From the NCBI GenBank assembly GCA_026702845.1, contig JADCLS010000007.1, positions 283,788 to 347,787 on the forward strand: a stretch of 64,000 nt of DNA, in the 5' to 3' direction. Under the pieces are notes generated by a model. It saw only the letters and a list, made by a program, of their open reading frames with translations, searched no databases and was not told the origin of the DNA. Of this stretch, positions 60,533 to 64,000 are shown piece by piece. The stretch's first letter is position 1; every line of letters starts with the position of its first letter. The position numbers and the translations under genes were made by a program. This DNA comes from Candidatus Heimdallarchaeota archaeon. GTDB taxonomy: Archaea > Asgardarchaeota > Heimdallarchaeia > Heimdallarchaeales > Kariarchaeaceae.

Positions 60533-62272
60533 CTACTTGAGCTTCCTCATGTAGTTCTCTATGACCTCATTGAGATCAGTAGATCGCATGTCCTCTGGGA
60601 TGTGGAAGTCAATGTCATTATCAGCATCGTAATCCAACCCGATGATCATACCATCATCGTCAAAGATCGGCTCTGCATTCTGTAACTTCTCGAAATCAGG
60701 GAGAGCCAGATGTGCCAGTTGTTCCAGCATCTGTGGATTACCATTGCTTGTTCTACCTCGAACCTTGTTGAGTAGACCCTCAAGGTCTAATCCAAATGAT
60801 TTGGATAGGGTCATGAGCTGCAGCAGGTTCTTGGGGATGATTCCCAGAGGGCTGTCACCATTACCATTTGATCCGCCCATATTGAGCCAGTTGATGTCAC
60901 CAACCTTCATGGACTTGGCAATTTCAGGTAGCTGCTGAACCAGCTCTCGGAGGATCATGGCCTCGTTGACATAACCCTCTGCCTGTACTTTTTCACGCAG
61001 ACCTTCTGCCTCTGCCAGGAGGATAGCCTTTCTACCCTCAGCCTCAGCCAGTAGTGATTTCTTCTTAGCATCAGCAATCTGAGATAGCCGGAAGGATTCA
61101 GCCTCAGCCTGGAGTTCTATTGCCTCTTTCTCAGCATTAGCTCTCATTTTTACAGCCTCAGCATCTGCTTCAGCCATTCTCTTTCTTGCTTCAGCCTCTG
61201 CTTTAGCCATACGCTCACGAGCCTCAGCATCAGCATTTGCTTTTCTCAGTAAAGCCTGTGCTTCAGCATCAGCAGCTTTCTTTCTTGCTTCAGCATCTGC
61301 CTCTGCCATTCTCTGTTTTTGTGCAGCCTGTACATCAACCTGTTCAAGGACGATCTGTCTTTTCTTGGCCTCAGCCTCAAGCTCAATCTCAATTAATCTG
61401 GTCTCAGCCTCGATTTTGAGAGTCTTTTGGTTAATCTCAGCAACAGATGCTTCTCTCTCTTTCTCAAGTTCCTGAACCTTTCGTAGTCTGATCTGTTCAG
61501 TCTCATTGAGTTTTTGTTGCTCAAGTAGGATTTTTCTGTCCTTCTCAAGATCTCGTACACTGGCTAGTTCTTCCTGTTCAGCTCTATATAGTTTTACAGC
61601 CTGCTCACTGAAGGCTTCCTTTTTCATAATCTCCTGATTGGTCTCAATCATGACCCTCTGGGCCTCAAGACGAGCTTGCTGACGGTATTTTTCCTGAAGA
61701 TCATTGAAAAGTTGTTGATCCACGACCTCTACATGCCTAATTTCTGCAGTGTTAATTTTTATACCCATGGGGCCGACAACACTCACCAATTCAGACATGA
61801 TGGCATCGATGATGAGTCCTCTCTCACGCAGAACCTGATCAAGGGATAGTCTGGCCACTGTAGTTCTCACAATGGATTCAACCAATCTGCTGAGTACCTT
61901 GTTGATCTCAAGCATGACATTGCCTGCACCGGTGATGCTTGAGTAAGCCTCACGGGGGGATTCAATACGCCATACAACAAAACCATTGACGCGTACATCC
62001 TGGTTCTCCTTGGTGATTACCTCTCCGGCATCAACCTCAAGATTCTGCACAGTAGTGCTGAGCACAATAAGCTCATCTATGAACGGGAGGACGAAGTAAC
62101 CTCCGCCGTATCCTTCGCTTCGGATCTTTCCGTTTCTGAATGCTAGTACAAAGTCTCTATTCGTGTATTTCTTGTATCGTGATTTGATAATGGCCACGAG
62201 CATGATCAGCACCAGGAAAAATACTGATGCGATCTTCGCGCCTGTTGGTATTTGATCTAATATGTTTACCAT
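60533..62272 (-). CDS. Flotillin/YqiK-like SPFH protein, copy 2
   Basis: 579 residues, nearly identical in the N-terminal membrane helix and SPFH domain to copy 1. It has a longer Ala/Glu coiled coil (about 225-430): an extra AEAEARKRMAEADAEA-type block accounts for most of the 35-residue length difference. The C-terminus again has an acidic loop (IGLDYDADNDIDF) before RSTDLNEVIENYMRKLK. AAGGTGAACGTAT lies before the ATG and a TATTTAAATA element (about 62311-62320) upstream, so this unit has its own promoter. The adjacent downstream NfeD-like gene is its expected partner. Confidence 0.85.
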   Translation of the reverse strand: MVNILDQIPTGAKIASVFFLVLIMLVAIIKSRYKKYTNRDFVLAFRNGKIRSEGYGGGYFVLPFIDELIVLSTTVQNLEVDAGEVITKENQDVRVNGFVVWRIESPREAYSSITGAGNVMLEINKVLSRLVESIVRTTVARLSLDQVLRERGLIIDAIMSELVSVVGPMGIKINTAEIRHVEVVDQQLFNDLQEKYRQQARLEAQRVMIETNQEIMKKEAFSEQAVKLYRAEQEELASVRDLEKDRKILLEQQKLNETEQIRLRKVQELEKEREASVAEINQKTLKIEAETRLIEIELEAEAKKRQIVLEQVDVQAAQKQRMAEADAEARKKAADAEAQALLRKANADAEARERMAKAEAEARKRMAEADAEAVKMRANAEKEAIELQAEAESFRLSQIADAKKKSLLAEAEGRKAILLAEAEGLREKVQAEGYVNEAMILRELVQQLPEIAKSMKVGDINWLNMGGSNGNGDSPLGIIPKNLLQLMTLSKSFGLDLEGLLNKVRGRTSNGNPQMLEQLAHLALPDFEKLQNAEPIFDDDGMIIGLDYDADNDIDFHIPEDMRSTDLNEVIENYMRKLK

Positions 62273-62568
62273 ATACGTTCACCTTACTGAATTTGGGGAT
62301 TCCCGAGTATTTAAATATAACCAAGTTTCTATTATTATAGGATATGTTTTATTTATTTAATTTATCAACTATATAAACATATCTTACGGTAGGCCGCCTA
62401 TATCCTTGAAATTCTTAAGAATTGGATTTCTCAGATTTCGATATGCTGAAAATTCTTAAAAATTAAATATAATGAAGCAGGAATTAGGAAGATGAATAAA
62501 ACTATAGTGGACGACCTCCGTATTCAAAGCATCAGTCATATTTTTTGAATGTATTTTCAAACAAATAA

Positions 62569-63036
62569 CGATGTTCTGAACCTATTCCTCCTCGTATAGG
62601 AATATCTCCTCGATTGATTTCTCAAATAATCGCATTCTTGAAGGCCAGTGTAAGGAATGGATCATATTTCCCAAATTCAATTGCATGGATGGTTTACCTC
62701 GATACTTCTAGCTTCCCTGAAAGGGCAGTTTTGCTCAAACCGTATAATTGGTTTCTCGATCAGTACAAGAGCCCTGATCCACTCCATTGAAGCTATCATC
62801 TTGTTATCGATAGACTAAGGAATGGCTTTATCTCTCTTTGAACGAATGACGAGTTCATTTTTTCTGTTGAACATGATTTAATCACAAGCTCTGATGTGAT
62901 TGAGTTGCAATCTCTTAGCGGAGATTCTTCCTATGATAATTTCAAGGTGATACCTGAGGAAGAGATGGGAATGGACGAAAGTAATATGGTTGAAGCAACA
63001 TATCCATTCCTAACACTTCTCATGCTCATTTCCTAG
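62569..63036 (+). pseudogene. Decayed gene with two in-frame TGA codons
   Basis: A single frame runs for ~156 codons from just after a TAA (62566-62568) to TAG 63034-63036, interrupted only by TGA at 62788-62790 and 62839-62841. The translation looks protein-like (PPRIGISPRLISQIIAFLK, SIAWMVYLDTSSFPERAVLL, YNWFLDQYKSPDPL, VIELQSLSGDSSYDN). No start codon or family is recognised. The flanking 62281-62568 and 63037-63183 stretches are promoter-like AT-rich sequence. Confidence 0.5.
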
Positions 63037-63183
63037 ATAACTAAGAAACGATAATCACATAAAGAATTGGATTAGCAGATTATTGAATATTTTTGTAAAA
63101 TAATAGCGTCAGCTATGTAATTTAATCTTTTTTGAGGAAGATCATGGTGAATTTTTAATATTGAATCTTATAAAGTAAGGCTT

Positions 63184-63870
63184 GTGGAAAAATCATCTCT
63201 TTCTATAACAAAATTTTATGCAACTGTATTTTGTTGGTCTTGGATAATTTGGGTACCCATGGTGCTACATCATTATGGAGTGATCAATTTTCCACTACCC
63301 ATTGTTGTCGGCCAAACACTTGGGGCAATTGCGCCTATTGCAGTGTTATTGCGTATGCACAAACCGAATGATGAAAAAATGAGTTTGAAATCTTTGTTAT
63401 GGATCAGTCGCCCCAAGGGAATTTGGATTGCTTTAGCGATTTTTCTCCTTCCCTGTCTGGTGATCATGGTGAATATACTTCAACTACTATTAAATCAAAC
63501 ACCAAGCACTGGATTCATTCTAAATTCTACTATTGTTGCAGATCTAGGCATATTTATAATCATAATCATTCCAATACAATTTATTACTTCAACCTTCACC
63601 AGTCCGTTATTTGAGGAACCAGGTTGGAGGTGGTTTGCATTACCTCGATTGCAAGAAAAATTGGGTAAGACCATAGGAAGTTGTATTGTGGGTGGTCTCT
63701 GGTGGATTTGGCATATCCCAATATACCTATACTCTGATATAGGAATACAACTTCAAGGATTTTTAGCAATGATATGCTATTCTTTTATTGCAGATAGTTT
63801 ATTTAATCTCTCTGGAAAACATATTTGGATTGCAATGCTATTTCATCAATCTATAAGTGCTACTTCATAA
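63184..63870 (+). CDS. CPBP-family intramembrane protease, copy 3 (possibly truncated)
   Basis: 228 residues from GTG 63184 (TTTTAATA at TATA distance). It is the EEPGWRWF subtype: PLFEEPGWRWFALPRLQEKLG for motif 1 and GGLWWIWHIPIYLY for motif 2, with five or six helices. It ends soon after HQSIS, so the third-motif His region may be intact but the tail is shorter than in many relatives. It belongs to a different subgroup from the tandem pair at 20.6-22.9 kb. Confidence 0.78.
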   Translation: MEKSSLSITKFYATVFCWSWIIWVPMVLHHYGVINFPLPIVVGQTLGAIAPIAVLLRMHKPNDEKMSLKSLLWISRPKGIWIALAIFLLPCLVIMVNILQLLLNQTPSTGFILNSTIVADLGIFIIIIIPIQFITSTFTSPLFEEPGWRWFALPRLQEKLGKTIGSCIVGGLWWIWHIPIYLYSDIGIQLQGFLAMICYSFIADSLFNLSGKHIWIAMLFHQSISATS

Positions 63871-63955
63871 ATTCAGTCCTCCTTGTCTCAAAAATCCTTT
63901 CCCACTTAATTCCAGCTGAAAATCTTTCTTCTAAACCTTTTTCTGGTTCGTTTTT

Positions 63956-63976
63956 GTGAGATTGGGACAATCTCAC
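63956..63976. promoter_or_regulatory. Perfect inverted repeat at window edge
   Basis: GTGAGATTG-GGA-CAATCTCAC has perfect nine-base arms around three bases, 85 bases after the CPBP gene. It could be an operator for a gene beyond the window or a transcript-end hairpin; no U-run follows. Confidence 0.45.
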
Positions 63977-64000
63977 CCACTGGTTGGCTCATTTTGTCTA

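Noticed and set aside
59930..60554. Long open frames opposite the Asp-rich loop of the NfeD-like protein
   Set aside because: They are the antisense shadow of the GAT-rich repeats (Ser/Pro/Ile-rich translation) and have no independent coding signal.
62788..62841. In-frame TGA codons considered as selenocysteine sites
   Set aside because: No start codon, no recognised selenoprotein family and no visible SECIS-like element; decay is simpler.
1..64000. tRNA, rRNA and insertion-sequence genes
   Set aside because: No cloverleaf-like sequence with a GGTTCGAATCC-type arm, no rRNA stretch and no transposase motif was noticed by reading; a covariance-model scan would be needed to exclude small RNAs.

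Overview
The window is about 64 kb of AT-rich archaeal chromosome. It has archaeal-type ribosomal proteins (uL3, uL4, uL23, uL2), an unsplit RNA polymerase subunit B, the proteasome-activating nucleotidase PAN, the KH/metallo-beta-lactamase/beta-CASP transcription-termination nuclease (aCPSF1/FttA), archaeal NMN adenylyltransferase (NadM), and TrmB-type regulation. Many lead genes have a TATA-like box about 25-30 bases before the start codon (apparently leaderless), while several internal or operon genes carry a GGTGA ribosome-binding site. Leucine-rich-repeat genes, possible longin-like sensor domains, duplicated flotillin-like (SPFH) genes, a bacterial-type NAD+-dependent DNA ligase and cyanophycin genes fit an Asgard archaeon, perhaps of the Heimdallarchaeia side. 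That placement is an inference from gene content; no rRNA or tRNA gene was seen.

Layout. 1-1.9 kb: a small island of intact and broken leucine-rich-repeat genes between ~128-bp direct repeats. 1.9-10.1 kb: PUA-domain protein, PAN, two large unknown membrane proteins overlapping by four bases, a nucleotidyltransferase, and aCPSF1. 10.5-20.4 kb: information-processing core with rpoB, ligA, nadM, an exported endonuclease/phosphatase-fold protein and the rpl3-rpl4-rpl23-rpl2 operon, which stops after rpl2. 20.6-27.3 kb: two tandem CPBP membrane proteases, a flavin reductase, a seven-helix membrane protein and a CBS-domain protein that may share a C-terminal sensor domain, and small enzymes. 27.4-31.1 kb: cyanophycinase facing cyanophycin synthetase. 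31.3-45.9 kb: accessory metabolism and stress functions (serine hydrolase, ferredoxin-type membrane protein with a PadR-like regulator, luciferase-like oxidoreductase, TldD/TldE, a TetR-controlled membrane pair, FKBP isomerase with a tiny upstream Cys-containing ORF, rhodanese, MDR dehydrogenase, acetyltransferases). 46-49 kb: TrmB regulator divergent from two short-chain dehydrogenases with clear palindromic operators.

49-56.3 kb is the most unusual accessory region. Three copies, plus one partial copy, of a 14-bp inverted-repeat element (TATTG-N4-CAATA) lie among unknown small genes, a Cys-containing acidic protein and a radical SAM enzyme with C-terminal cysteines. This is a candidate for an undescribed peptide- or protein-modification locus. 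It is followed by TerB-like and unknown genes and a degraded surface 5'-nucleotidase gene. 56.3-62.3 kb: a duplicated two-gene membrane module (NfeD/YqiJ-like protein with an Asp-rich loop, plus a flotillin/YqiK-like SPFH protein), with a decayed third copy of the NfeD-like tail between them. The right edge holds a decayed reading frame with two in-frame TGA codons and a third, possibly C-terminally shortened, CPBP protein.

All functions are assigned by reading motifs and family resemblance by eye; no database search was run.
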